In this document: positions 46,182 to 64,000 of the stretch, in pieces | Numbering within the stretch: the first letter of the stretch is position 1 | Layout: each line of letters opens with the position of its first letter | The notes under the pieces: generated by a model | Databases searched by the model: none | Told to the model about the DNA's origin: nothing | What the model saw: only the letters and a program-made list of their open reading frames with translations | Made by a program: the position numbers and the translations under genes | Assembly (NCBI RefSeq): GCF_000001735.4 | Contig: NC_003074.8 | Coordinates: forward strand, 6,758,101-6,822,100 | From: Arabidopsis thaliana | Taxonomy: Eukaryota > Streptophyta > Magnoliopsida > Brassicales > Brassicaceae | DNA: 64,000 nucleotides | Direction: 5' to 3'

Positions 46182-47697
46182 CAGATGTGTTTTTAAGTCG
46201 GTCAAATTTTTATCTTCTTTTTTTTTGTCAATATACTCTCTATAAGAAACCTAACACTATAGTGTAAACATGGAAGAAAATTTCACAATGTTTAAATTGG
46301 ATTATAGTATCAACAAATATGATTTTATTAGTATTCTTATTTTAAAGCATTTTTTGATAATATATTATCTATAGCATATTTAGCTTTAGATATGTGTCAG
46401 ATATATATCTGATAGAAAATTATTTTAGACTTATCAAATCATATATATTTTGTTATCTAATTTTGAGAGATTTATGGAAATAATCACTTAAAAGTAAGTA
46501 CCAAACCAGCAATGGTAAACCAAATTTGACCAAAAGGAATAAAGAGAAATTTACTGTAAAATACCGGGTTGTTTTTGGTCACGGCTGACCTAATAAGTTT
46601 TGGTCATCAAAGAGTGAGAGACCGGTTCAAAGTCAATAACCAGAAAAGTAACAAATTGGTAAACCCGCAAATAGATTTTAGCTTATATTAAACAATTAAA
46701 AAAAGAAGCATACCTTTCCCGTGGAGCTGACTTATGTGTTAGCTACGCGCCACGAGTCGTGTGGGTCACGCCTTAAACCAAACGCGTACACGCCTAATTA
46801 CGTTTTTTTTTGGTACTAATCTTCTTGAAGATTTATCAAATTTTCTAGATTTTTTTAAATTTATTATCTCTTATCATGAATCATGATCTTATCTTAATTA
46901 TTTATTAATCACTCTTCCCATGCTAATCTATAGCAAATAAATCGATAAGATTCGTTTAATAAAACACCTGGATTCTACCCGAAAAATACGTAGGGAATAA
47001 ATTAACGGAAAGAAACAAATCGGAATTTTTGTTTTCAGAAAAGAAAAAAAGAATGTTGAGCTAACTTCAGTGGAGTTGAGTGTAGGTGAGGTAAAAATTG
47101 GGTGAGGCATGGCGTACCGTATTAGTAACTAAAACGGGGCGTGATTATAGGACACGTGGGAGTTCCGTTACCACTTGTAAGGCCCATGTCACTTTTGTTG
47201 TTATACCCAACAAGCAAAAAAAGTGGACGTAATTTATCCAAACGCGTTGGCGGAGACGTCACGTGGCAATTTATACACGTGTCACTTCGATTGCGCAGAC
47301 AACATCTTCTCAGGAAACGCAGTTTTAGACGTTTTCTCTCATTCAGATTCTATACTCTTCTTACCTTTTTGGGCTTGCAAGGTTCTGTATAATATGGGCT
47401 TTATTAGCCCAATCATCTCGAAATATGTAAGTCCGTATCAGACATCTAACGGCCCATCTTCGTTGAACTCGTGTTTTACATGATTCATTTTGGATCATTG
47501 AAGTTTCGACCATTTCGCTAATTCGAATTCAAATAAAATAAAATTAGTTTTTCTGTTTGGATATGTAGAGTAGATCTAATCGACCCTTGTACTTCTGCAA
47601 TTTGAATTCAAAATTTAAACCACTCTACTTTTGAATCTCTCTCTCACTAAACCTAGAAAGTAGAAAACCCTAGCATTTGTGATCTTCAACGGGAAAA
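46182..47697. promoter_or_regulatory. Divergent promoter region of AZF2 and BUB3.1
   Basis: CACGTG occurs at 47153-47158, 47260-47265 and 47276-47281, three copies in 130 bp. GGCCCA/AGCCCA site II motifs lie at about 47178, 47404 and 47451. An AAACCCTA telo-box at 47665-47672 lies in the BUB3.1 leader. Site II plus telo-box is typical of genes active in dividing cells and fits BUB3.1. The G-boxes could serve either gene. ORFs at 47141-47483 cover the promoter and are not supported. Confidence 0.55.
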
Positions 47698-50274
47698 ATG
47701 ACGACTGTGACTCCGTCCGCCGGTCGTGAGCTCTCGAATCCGCCGTCCGACGGCATTTCTAATCTCCGATTTTCTAATAACAGTGATCATCTCCTCGTTT
47801 CTTCATGGGATAAGGTTAGTGAAACACCTCATTTGCTCTTTGACTGATTTGATTCGAGTCCTCTCTTTCCTTCATCTGAAGTTTTTTTTTCTGTTGTTCT
47901 GCGTTTGTTGAATCTAAGCGTGTGAGATTGTATGATGTGAGCACCAATTCGTTGAAAGGAGAGTTCTTACATGGCGGAGCAGTACTCGATTGCTGTTTTC
48001 ACGATGACTTCTCCGGCTTCAGTGTTGGCGCTGATTACAAAGTCCGACGGTATTGTCTCTCTTTTCTCTCAGTCATGTGAAGAGACTGTTGGCATAATAA
48101 TGTTTCCCCTCAGGCTAATTTAACATTGGCTGCTCAGAAGTTGTTGATTTTACTGCGATTTTTTCTTCATATTTTGTCACTGTGACGGCTATGGAATCTT
48201 TCTACATTTAGCAAATGCCTTGAATCCGTTGTATAATTTCCTTAATTTATAAGGTTTCATCTGGTTATACTGCAGGATTGTATTCAATGTCGGCAAAGAG
48301 GACATTTTGGGGACACATGACAAAGCAGTGCGATGTGTTGAGTATTCTTACGCTGCGGGTAGGTAGAGTGGTACTCTTTATGCTAGTTTGAACTTCAACA
48401 CTGACGATTTCTGGTGCTTTTAAGTTCTAGAAAACTCATAGCTAACCAGTTTTTGTTATATGACTCTGATGATGGATGATTTAATACCTTAGCTGTCTTG
48501 GACAGTGAACTTTGTTCCCTAATCTTTTGTAATGTAACTATATCTGGAACTCAGATATTTTGATTTCAGCATTTTGTTTTTTTACACATTATGTTTATTT
48601 TGTGATGTTACAGGACAAGTGATCACTGGATCTTGGGATAAAACAGTTAAATGTTGGGATCCAAGAGGCGCTAGTGGGCCTGAACGCACCCAAGTGGGAA
48701 CATATTTGCAACCAGAACGTGTTTACTCTATGTCTCTTGTTGGACATCGTTTGGTAGTGGCTACAGCAGGAAGGCATGTAAACATCTATGATCTCAGAAA
48801 TATGTCTCAGCCTGAGCAAAGAAGGGAGTCTTCACTGAAATACCAGACGAGATGTGTGCGTTGTTATCCTAATGGAACAGGTTAGATGACTGACATATTG
48901 TTTCTGTCCTTGCTAATTTTTTCTTCCAATTCCAAAGTATACTCTCAGTTCCTCTTCTTCCATACCAATGAATTTCGGAAATTGAAAATTTACAGGCTAT
49001 GCTCTTAGCTCTGTTGAAGGAAGGGTTGCAATGGAGTTTTTTGATCTGTCAGAGGCTGCTCAAGCTAAAAAGTATATTCCTTGTGTTCTTCTTTTCTCTT
49101 TTCCATGACTTTGACTGACAAATGTATTTGAACTTATTCTCAGATATGCTTTCAAATGTCATCGGAAATCAGAGGCTGGAAGGGACATTGTTTACCCTGT
49201 AAATTCCATTGCCTTCCATCCAATGTGAGTTCTTGTCTTAGAAGGAGCCCAACTGTTTCATAGATTTCTATATTTACTACTTTTTCAAAACACAAGAAGG
49301 TTAAGATAATACTCCAACTAAATAAGAAAGTAGGAAAAATATTTTCGTGTAAAGTTGTTCAGCCCTTGTCTGCTGATTGATATGTTAAAGATGAAATTCT
49401 AATGATGAAGAGAACAAATCGACTTGGAAAGCTGCTTGGATGCTTGGTCTGAGAACTTATGGGATATAAGAGCAAATGAACTAATGCTAATATGCTGTGT
49501 CTGTAAACAGTTTCTGTAATTAGACAATATGTTAGCTTATGCTTTGTCTGAGAACTAATGGGAAAAATACAATGCTGAGAAATATCTCCTGTATAGCTAC
49601 TTTCCTGTGTAATCATCTGAGATTTTTAATTGCAGCTATGGCACCTTTGCAACTGGAGGCTGTGATGGTTTCGTCAACATTTGGGATGGTAACAACAAGA
49701 AGAGGCTATATCAGGTTAGTAATGAGCAAGATCTTTTGGTTATTATTCTTTCAATGTTAGTGTGGCACAAAATTTATTTGCCTCCTTGTTCCTTTTGTAG
49801 TACTCAAAGTATCCAACGAGTATCTCGGCACTGTCATTCAGTCGAGATGGTCAGCTGCTGGCTGTTGCTTCAAGTTACACATTTGAAGAGGGAGAGAAAT
49901 CGTAAGTAACTTGTTCCCTTTCTAATCCTTTGAAGTTTTAGAATAGTATGTCTTTGAAATCTCTGATGATTTGTGCATTGGTTTGATTGGTTGCTTATTG
50001 AGATAACATAGCAGAGAGTAACCCTGTGCCTTAATCTTACAGAGATTATCACAAACAAATTAATGCTTTAAAGGCACCCTTTTTGTCTTTGTCACAAAAC
50101 CGCACACTTAAGGATAGTAATCTCTTTGTATTTGGTTTCAAGTTAGAATTCTCTTTGATTGGGTCTCTGTGTGAGAGGTTTTGCAGGCAAGAACCGGAGG
50201 CCATCTTTGTAAGAAGCGTGAATGAAATCGAAGTGAAACCAAAACCGAAAGTATACCCGAATCCTGCGGCGTAG
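47698..50274 (+). CDS. BUB3.1: BUB3.1, WD40 spindle-checkpoint protein
   Basis: Nine exons (47698-47814, 47919-48049, 48276-48358, 48614-48880, 48996-49071, 49144-49224, 49636-49714, 49801-49901, 50187-50274) give 340 aa. WD40 blades are visible at [36 protein letters not shown] then [43 protein letters not shown] then VNIWDG, and [19 protein letters not shown]. The protein ends in [15 protein letters not shown]3 binds GLEBS motifs of BUBR1/MAD3 and BMF proteins at kinetochores in the mitotic checkpoint. In plants BUB3 also acts at the phragmoplast with MAP65-3 (from memory). The sequence matches AT3G19590. Part of its last exon is duplicated at about 52500-52550. Confidence 0.97.
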
Positions 50275-50484
50275 AAAGGAAGAAACACAAGTTATTTCCT
50301 ATGTTGGTTGTTTTTGTATTTGCTAGGAGTGTTCCAAAGATTGAATCAACGTATGTTTGAGCTTTTAAATAACTAGTGAAATATCCACATTCACCGTATA
50401 TGTTTAAATTTCTGTAGTCAAACTCTCTTGTCAAACATATAATATAAGATGACAAATTTCCAGTGTTTAAAAGATAGAAAGAGA

Positions 50485-51408
50485 TCATTCTACAGATTCT
50501 ACGTTGAGTTCAAAGTCTATTTCTTGAAGCAGCGACCTAACGTCCTTCGACTCCAATTCTTCCTCGACTCTGAAGAATCTTTGGTGAACTTCCTTGAGTA
50601 GTTTCAAAACATTCGCCAATCCACCTTCGCTTTCACTCTCGTCTGTCTTCTCCTCAGAGTAAGGCATTGAGTCTTGGCCTTTGAGTCTGAAATAGCTGTA
50701 CTTGCTTATATCCACTAGGTTACTCTTGTGATCAGGCCAAACGTTACGCGTATCATCCACAATCACCACCCCACGCTCCTCAGCCAAAACGAAATCAAGT
50801 GTCTTCATATGAGGACTCTCGGTTTTTGTTATCACTCTATCTCCAAAATAAAGTTTCTTTGGATCAATCAGCTCCAAGACTTGTTTAGCGTATACACGAC
50901 TACCCTTAGTGTAAACATACATGGTGAAAAACTCGTTGGCTTCTTTCAAGAAGTCGCGAAGAAAAGGTCGTAGCTTTGTCAAAAATTCCATGGGATCTCC
51001 TACGGCTTTGATCTTCCATAAATCATCCCTTGTTGCTGAACCCGCTTCTTCGATTAGATACTTCTCTGCTTGGGAGAGACTTGGAACCATAACAGTATGG
51101 AGAAGCGTGTGGTCCAAGTCAAGTACAAGGTGAAGCTTCTTCTCGTTGAGACAAGATAATTTCGTTGTAAAGCACTTGGTTAACGCCACAGCTTCGTGGC
51201 TTAGTTGTAAACCGTCGAAAATATAATCGAATGCTCGGCCTTGGCTTTTTTTCACAGTCGATTTGCAGCCGATGCAGATTCCGTGACAGATGTACCAGTG
51301 ACCACAACTACTAGAAGAGGATAACGATGAAGAGGACTCGTTGATCGTTGGTTCGATCTTTCGTCTTTTGGCTTTTGGTTCCGAAGAAAAATTCTCAACT
51401 ACAGACAT
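50485..51408 (-). CDS. FCP1-like HAD-superfamily CTD phosphatase, copy 1
   Basis: A single-exon gene of 307 aa. It has a Lys/Arg-rich N-terminus (KAKRRK) and a Ser run, then a short Cys/His segment [16 protein letters not shown] that may bind metal. The FCP1 homology domain has DLDHTLLHT (the DxDxT nucleophile motif, first Asp near residue 97), [35 protein letters not shown] and [18 protein letters not shown]. Such proteins dephosphorylate the RNA polymerase II C-terminal domain or other phosphoserines; the substrate here is inferred only from the family (CPL4-like clade). TATAAATA on the gene strand at 51533-51540 is a TATA-box candidate. The gene converges on BUB3.1 with 210 bp between stop codons. 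I recall AT3G19595. Confidence 0.92.
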   Translation of the reverse strand: MSVVENFSSEPKAKRRKIEPTINESSSSLSSSSSCGHWYICHGICIGCKSTVKKSQGRAFDYIFDGLQLSHEAVALTKCFTTKLSCLNEKKLHLVLDLDHTLLHTVMVPSLSQAEKYLIEEAGSATRDDLWKIKAVGDPMEFLTKLRPFLRDFLKEANEFFTMYVYTKGSRVYAKQVLELIDPKKLYFGDRVITKTESPHMKTLDFVLAEERGVVIVDDTRNVWPDHKSNLVDISKYSYFRLKGQDSMPYSEEKTDESESEGGLANVLKLLKEVHQRFFRVEEELESKDVRSLLQEIDFELNVESVE

Positions 51409-51995
51409 GGTTAGTCTTATTGATAAACAAATAACTAATTTGATAAGAAAGCTAGACAGAGGAAGAGAGAGAGATTAGTGTTTGTCTGTTTGAGGTTAAA
51501 CAGGAACTCGTGATTTCTTACGCCTAGTCTCGTATTTATAGGGACAGAGACCGTCATAGATTAAGGAAATCCTAAACCTAACCTGACTTTGTTCTGGTAA
51601 TTGACCATTATGCCCTCATACTTGCCACGTTTGCCTTTTTCGAGAGCCCTTTGTTATCTTAGTATTTTCTGATAATTGACTATTATACCATTATTTTATG
51701 CACTTTCTACTGATTTAGAGCATCATTATCATGGGTATATAATAAAAATCTCTTAAGAGATAAAAATACTAATATTTTAATTCTACAGTTAAATAAACCA
51801 ATAACTGGATTATAAAGTGTCTCTTAGTTTGTTATTATGTCTCTTAGCTAAGAGATTTTTTCGTTTCTCTTTCTTCTTTCTCTTAAGTTTTAATTATTTT
51901 TCTTTTTTTTTTTAATTGTTAAGAATCAATTAAGAAACTACTGATAAGGTTGGTTTTAGGTTCTCACTTTAAAAACCAATTGTGAATTTAGAACG

Positions 51996-52340
51996 AGGGG
52001 GTATTGGATAATTGAATTTAAAAGAATTAAAATGAATAGAAAAGTAAAAGATTTTAAAGTATTTGACAAATTCTATCCAAATCACACCATAATAGCTGGG
52101 ATTTGTTTCTTCACGTTTTTGTCTTTGATTTCTTTTAAATTCTAATCAAATCACATTGCTAATAAAACAATTTTAATGTTGAATAACAGTAGAATTTAAA
52201 AGAATTCTAAAATCAATAAATTGAATAACAGTAGAGTTTAATAGAATTCTAAAACCAATCAATTGAATAACACTAGATTAAATAGAATTCTAAATTCTTT
52301 CATATTCAATCAAAATCCTACCTTCAATAACCCCCCTAAT
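51996..52340. mobile_element. Harbinger-type MITE candidate
   Basis: The left end AGGGGGTATTGGATAATTGA is mirrored by the right end, which reads AGGGGGGTTATTGAAGG on the minus strand. G-rich ends followed by TTATTG are typical of PIF/Harbinger MITEs. The inside is AT-rich with no ORF. It includes three imperfect 42-bp tandem units starting TTGAATAACA (52179, 52221, 52263). The 3-bp target duplication expected for Harbinger is not clear. Confidence 0.6.
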
Positions 52341-52499
52341 GTATTTTTTGAAAATAAAAGTTTCTTTATGAAGAATAAATTAAATTAATAAATTTAGATA
52401 AATTAGATGAGTCAAATATGAGCTGTCAAAACAATTATAAATTTTTAGTAGACTATTTTAGCTAAATTGGTGGAATGAATATTTTGTACCTTTCCCCCA

Positions 52500-52640
52500 C
52501 AAAATTGAAGTGAAACTCAAAGCATATCATTATCCTGAGGCATAGAAAGGAAGATTCACAAGTGATTTCCTGTGTTGTATTTTGTATTTGAACCAAAGAT
52601 TGAATCAATTCAACGTATGTATGTCTTTGAAGCCAAAATA
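52500..52640 (+). pseudogene. Duplicated scrap of BUB3.1 last exon and 3' UTR
   Basis: 52503-52548 reads like the BUB3.1 tail: ATTGAAGTGAAACTCAAAGC, then TATCCTGAGGCATAG. This parallels the codons for [15 protein letters not shown] and the stop at 50229-50274. The match continues into the 3' UTR (AGAAAGGAAGA, CACAAGTGATTTCCTGTGTTG, CCAAAGATTGAATCAA) through about 52640, with a short deletion. It sits just downstream of HAD copy 2, exactly as BUB3.1 sits downstream of copy 1. Confidence 0.85.
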
Positions 52641-52697
52641 TCTCTGCAAACAAATTTGTAATGAACCAATAGACAAACTTCCAATGCGAACAAAGTT

Positions 52698-56972
<4,275 letters not shown>

Positions 56973-57254
56973 CTAAGTCTTTGTTGCTATTTTCTGAGAA
57001 GAAGAATCTTTATTCACAAATTCTTGACCAAAACCTGATGATCTCTGATCAAACTTATCCATTATAACATGTGGATTATAGTCTGATCTAGTTCGACGGT
57101 GAGAAGATCCCTGCATTGAAGAAGAGCCGTCTTGTCCCATCATTAAAGGTCGATAGCTTCGGCTCGATCCCACAGATATCGATCGATACCTCTGATGATC
57201 AGGCTTGTGGTCTTTCTTGATAGCATGAATCAGATATGGAATTAACCCCTCCAT
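56973..57254 (-). CDS. Small basic protein of unknown function
   Basis: A 93-aa ORF starts [20 protein letters not shown] and continues with [29 protein letters not shown] and a Ser/Gln/Lys-rich tail. The start '[14 protein letters not shown]' followed by Ser/Arg-rich sequence is a recurrent type of small stress-responsive plant protein, but I know no function. On the gene strand, TATAAATA at 57303-57310 lies about 50 bp upstream of the ATG. An in-frame ATG upstream at 57300-57302 would overlap the TATA region, so the later ATG is used. I recall this locus (AT3G19615) as once labelled a xylosidase, apparently from its neighbour; nothing in the sequence is enzyme-like. Confidence 0.75.
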   Translation of the reverse strand: MEGLIPYLIHAIKKDHKPDHQRYRSISVGSSRSYRPLMMGQDGSSSMQGSSHRRTRSDYNPHVIMDKFDQRSSGFGQEFVNKDSSSQKIATKT

Positions 57255-57512
57255 TAAAATTCTATGTTTCTGTAATACAAAGAAAATCTTATGGAAACCC
57301 AATATTTATATTATGTGGCATAAAGGAGAAAACAAATTTGTCTTTGTATTAATTTGACTACTATAGGTTCAAATATTTGGATAACTATTGACCCTGTTTG
57401 TTTGTGCTATTATACCAAATTTTTATTTAGGTTTTGGTCATAATTGATGATAGCATTACAGTATTGACTTTTGACAATAACAACTTTAGTAGAATCTATG
57501 GCTTTGTTTTTT

Positions 57513-60575
<3,063 letters not shown>

Positions 60576-62574
60576 TTAGAGAAGCAGATCTTCTATGTCT
60601 CTAAGTTCCACAGTTCCAGGAGTCTTTTTGATGTCTGGTTGGTTCACCACTAGCTGACCGCAAGCGCCGCTAATATCCTGACCCATTTCTTTGCGAATTG
60701 TAGTCCGGATCTTGTATGTTTCCCTCAGGATTTTCTGGAATCTTGACACGCCTTGTATGCTGCTTGTTTCGAATTGGCTTGTGGATCCAATTGGATTAAA
60801 TGGTATCAAATTTATGACCTGTTCAAGAAAAGAGCACAGAGTTTCCATAAAAAATATCATCAGATAATTGCAGAACCTTTAAGAGTATTAAGACATCGAA
60901 GATTTACCACTTGAAATGTCTTTAGCAATTCGCCTAGTAGATGAGCGTGCTGCTCTTGATCATTTACTCCATCAAGCATTATGTACTCAATGAAGATCTT
61001 TTGTTGACTGTTAAATCCAATGACAATGTGGCATAATGTTATAATCGTCAATGTAACTGAAGGGATTGTGGTTTTAATATTTAACAGCAACGAACCAGTC
61101 AAGAGTACATGAACTACCTGTTCTTTTGGAAAGTTTGAAGTGCATCCATAAGCTTTTGTAAAGGAAAGGCTCTAGCTGCTGGCATGATCTGGCAGCGGAT
61201 TTCTTGAACTGGTGCATGGAGGGATACTGCTAAACTTACACCGGGTAGATCATTGTGTAGCTTGTTAATTGCGTGAACAATTCCGACCTATGCAAATGAC
61301 ATTAGGATACAGGGAAATTTATTTGCTAACTAGTAAAAAAAAGTGTCAACACAGGCAGCATTGCATGATTTAGATTTATGCCTGGAATATACGGTACAAG
61401 CATTACGGAAGGACAAGGAAATCAGAAGAAAATCCCAAAACACCAAAATTTAAAAGTAACCAACTAGACAAAAAAAGCTGAAAGATGTCTTGGAAGCTGC
61501 ATACTGCGAGGTTTAATGGATTGAAGTTTATCTATCAGTTCCCTTTATCAAATTCCATAATCTAAAGTATTCCTACAAAATTCAGTGAATAAGTTTCTCT
61601 GTTTTACGAATGTTTCAAGGTAGCTTTCTGAGTACTTACAGTTGATATGGTAATTCTTTTGGGCGACAGCTGAAATGGTTGGTTTAACATGACACGAACA
61701 GCTTCAACAACAGCATTGTAGTTATTTAAAGGTTCTCCCATTCCCTGATCACAATCATCAAACCAAGGCAACAACTGGTGAATAAAATTCATCAATGCAG
61801 AGTATATAAAATAAATAACCATAAGGCAAGGTGCACATAGTGTAGATAAAATGCAATAACAGAAGCAGAAATATACCATGAAAACGATGTTGCGTATATC
61901 AGCAATGCGAGAGGCGTGAACAAGCTGCTCCACAATTTCTCCAGATGTTAAATTGCTTTTAAATCCCATGGTACCAGTAGCACAGAATGTGCAACCCATC
62001 TTACAACCAACCTATTGATAAATACTTTCACATCACATGTCTTTCATTCGATAAAACCAAGATAACATTGCGTGATAAAAATCAATACCTGAGATGAAAT
62101 ACATAACGTAGATCTTATACCTCCAGGACGTGGTTTCCCTCCTAACATCCCCAACCGAGTATCGTATCTCATTACCACAGCTTCCACAAAAGCTCCATTC
62201 TTCAATTTCAAAACCAAAAGCAAGAATCCAATATGAGTTCGTCAGGAAACAGAGACATTACAAGTTTTTCAGAATCCATAAAAGCAATGTGTTGTATACA
62301 GTAACAGAGTATAGAGTACCTGGAGCTTGATGAGAAGCTTTGAGGTGGTGCCATCGGAGGAATGAAATAGCGAGTGAAGAGACGAAGTAAGAGTCTTGAA
62401 CTTGGAATGGAGAAGAGAGTATGCAGCGGAAGGCAATGAAGGAATCTCGTCCCAAACGCAATCAGGATTCTGAATTACATACTTCCAGATTTGAATCGCG
62501 AATTTAGGGTTTATTCCCGCTGATTCAAATTCCGATTTGATTTCCGAAGCATCGAACACCGATTTCAACTTCAT
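60576..62574 (-). CDS. RlmN-like radical SAM RNA adenine-C2 methyltransferase family protein
   Basis: Seven exons (62320-62574, 62089-62199, 61877-62011, 61640-61744, 61118-61287, 60908-61007, 60576-60818) give 372 aa. The radical SAM cluster motif is GCKMGCTFCATGTMGF, with Cys at 125, 129 and 132 in CxxxCxxC order. Family features follow: IVFMGMGEPLNNY, RITISTVGIVHAI, AVSLHAP, FIEYIMLDGVND, NLIPFNPIG, and DISGACGQL near the C-terminus with the Cys expected to form the methyl-carrier thiyl intermediate. RlmN methylates adenosine in 23S rRNA and some tRNAs in bacteria; a plastid or cytosolic role here is not shown by the sequence. I see no clear transit peptide. It shares a short bidirectional promoter with the magnesium transporter gene. 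Recalled as AT3G19630. Confidence 0.92.
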
Positions 62575-62868
62575 CGACTCTTCCTTGGGAATTCTCCGCT
62601 CGCCGTCGCCGATTTTAAAAGCCCTAAACTTTTAAAGCAAATCCCCTCCGTCACAACAAAAATTCAAAGAAGAAGCTAAAACCGGTTTGGTTTTTGGTGG
62701 AAAATCTAAACCCGGTTTGATTTTGATATTTGGGGGAAAAGTAAAAACCGGTTTGTCTTAACCGTTTTTGTCCTTTGTGGTGGACGAGCCGGAATATAAA
62801 TTCCCCAATTTTCACTTCCAACATTCCTCAGCTGCTCGATCTCTCTCTGATCACAACAATCATAAGCG
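62575..62868. promoter_or_regulatory. Short bidirectional promoter with repeated ACCGGTTT elements
   Basis: Only 294 bp separate the ATGs of the divergent RlmN-like and MGT4 genes. Three near-identical elements, AAAACCGGTTTGG (about 62678), AAACCCGGTTTGA (about 62708) and AAAACCGGTTTGT (about 62745), are spaced about 30-37 bp apart. The ACCGGTTT palindrome resembles GT/CGGT-type factor sites and recurs upstream of the LYR gene. Which gene it controls is unknown. Confidence 0.55.
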
Positions 62869-64000
62869 ATGAGAGGAGCTAGACCCGATGAATTCAATTT
62901 TAGTACGAATCCATCAACGCCAAACACTGGTCAGCCGACACCGACGTACCCCGCCGGTGTTGGCGGCGGCGGCGGTGGAAGGAAAAAAGGCGTTGGCGTG
63001 AGGACGTGGTTGGTACTTAACTCGTCAGGGCAATCGGAGCCGAAGGAAGAAGGGAAACACTCCATCATGCGGCGAACGGGATTACCGGCGCGTGATCTTA
63101 GGATTCTCGATCCACTGTTGTCGTATCCATCTACTGTTTTAGGTAGAGAGAGAGCGATTGTCATCAATTTGGAGCATATCAAGGCAATCATCACTGCTCA
63201 AGAAGTTTTGTTGCTTAATTCCAAGGATCCTTCGGTCTCACCCTTTATTGATGAGTTGCAGAGGCGGATTCTCTGTCACCATCACGCCACTAAACCTCAG
63301 GTAATTGGAGAATTTAGGGTTTTCCCACTGTTCATTTGGAGCTCTTTTTGTTTATTCAAGGAGTTGGCTTTTGTATTGTCTCCTTTTGTTTGTGCCTAAT
63401 TGCATTGTTTTGGAATTGGGAAGTAGAAATATTTTCGCTTGACAATGGAATATGTATATAATAGCTAATGTATTGTTGAGACATGGTTGACTATTTGATT
63501 TGTGCAATGGTGATGATATGTGAAGATTATGGTTGTCAGTTTAGCTATGGTTGACTATATACTCTCTTTGTATGTGTTGTGTAAAGGAGGAGCAGAACTC
63601 TGGGGGAGAGCCTCATACGAGGGTAGATCCTGCCCAAGGAGAAGCTGGAACGGAACAATCTTCTGGGGATCAAGGGAGTGAAGCCAAGAAGGATGCGAAG
63701 CAAAGTCTTGAGAATCAAGATGGATCGAAGGTTCTTCCATTTGAGTTTGTTGCTCTGGAAGCCTGTCTTGAAGCTGCATCAAGCAGTTTGGAACATGAGG
63801 TAAATACTTATGTTAAGGCTCTGAGACAAAGCATATTTCTTCTCTTGTTTGGTATTTGATTCATTCTTCTAATGTAGGCCTTAAGATTGGAGTTAGAGGC
63901 TCATCCAGCCCTGGACAAGCTTACTTCCAAGATCAGTACCCTTAATTTGGAGCGGGTTCGACAGATTAAAAGCAGGCTGGTTGCAATAACTGGACGTGTT
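62869..64000 (+). CDS. MGT4: Magnesium transporter MGT4 / MRS2-3, 5' part
   Basis: The gene runs off the right edge. Exons seen are 62869-63300, 63587-63799 and 63878-64000 (open), coding for the first 256 aa. It starts MRGARPDEFNFSTNPSTPNT, has a glycine run (VGGGGGGRKKG), then the CorA/MRS2 N-domain: LVLNSSGQSEPKEEGKHSIM, RRTGLPARDLRILDPLLSYP, GRERAIVINLEHIKAIITAQ and LLLNSKDPSVSPFIDELQRR. The third exon begins the long stalk helix (LRLELEAHPALDKLTSKIS). The membrane segments and the GMN selectivity motif lie beyond the window. MRS2 proteins form pentameric Mg2+ channels. Recalled as AT3G19640. Confidence 0.94.

Larger units (their letters stand above)
51409..52697. other. Spacer between tandem HAD genes, with a MITE and a BUB3.1 tail copy
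   Basis: It contains the promoter of copy 1, a MITE-like element at about 51996-52340 and, next to copy 2, a duplicated scrap of the BUB3.1 3' end. No gene. Confidence 0.6.

Noticed and set aside
47141-47483. Overlapping ORFs upstream of BUB3.1
   Set aside because: They cover a region dense in G-boxes and site II motifs and share no features with proteins; best read as promoter.

Overview
The window is plant nuclear DNA that I recognise from memory as Arabidopsis thaliana chromosome 3, the AT3G19490 to AT3G19640 interval. No database was searched, so locus names rest on recall. Support comes from AT-rich intergenes, short GT-AG introns, and exon joins that rebuild complete proteins of expected length: bHLH113 270 aa, HAT3.1 723, SCO3/QWRF1 644, AZF2 273, BUB3.1 340, BXL5 781.

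Region 1 (1-8.1 kb) has the first codons of the NHD1 antiporter, then bHLH113, an LYR-motif protein and the PHD-homeodomain gene HAT3.1, all on the minus strand. Region 2 (8.7-18.2 kb) is the rearranged part. An API5-like gene runs on the minus strand into a papain-like (C1A) segment, and pieces of a second API5 copy are stranded downstream. It also holds two hAT-like termini, the UPF0725/DUF626 gene, a broken copy of the 5' half of HAT3.1 and a scrap of the DUF620 gene. Region 3 (18-33 kb) is mostly AT-rich and gene-poor, with the DUF620 gene and a small two-exon LEA-like gene.

Region 4 (33-47 kb) has the polyamine transporter PUT5, an F-box gene with a decayed tandem copy, SCO3/QWRF1 and the zinc-finger repressor AZF2. 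Region 5 (47-64 kb) has BUB3.1, two tandem FCP1-like HAD phosphatase genes, a DUF936 gene, a small unknown gene, the beta-xylosidase gene BXL5 (with a GC-AG intron), an RlmN-like radical SAM gene, and the 5' part of the magnesium transporter gene MGT4/MRS2-3, which runs off the end.

The genes form no operon or single pathway; this is ordinary eukaryotic gene order. I found no convincing undescribed system. The most unusual material is the API5/C1A chimera with its stranded exons, the fragment cluster at 16.7-18.2 kb, and the HAD duplication that carried along the tail of BUB3.1. CDS coordinates span start codon to stop codon; exons are given in the evidence and were placed by reading splice sites and checking phase.
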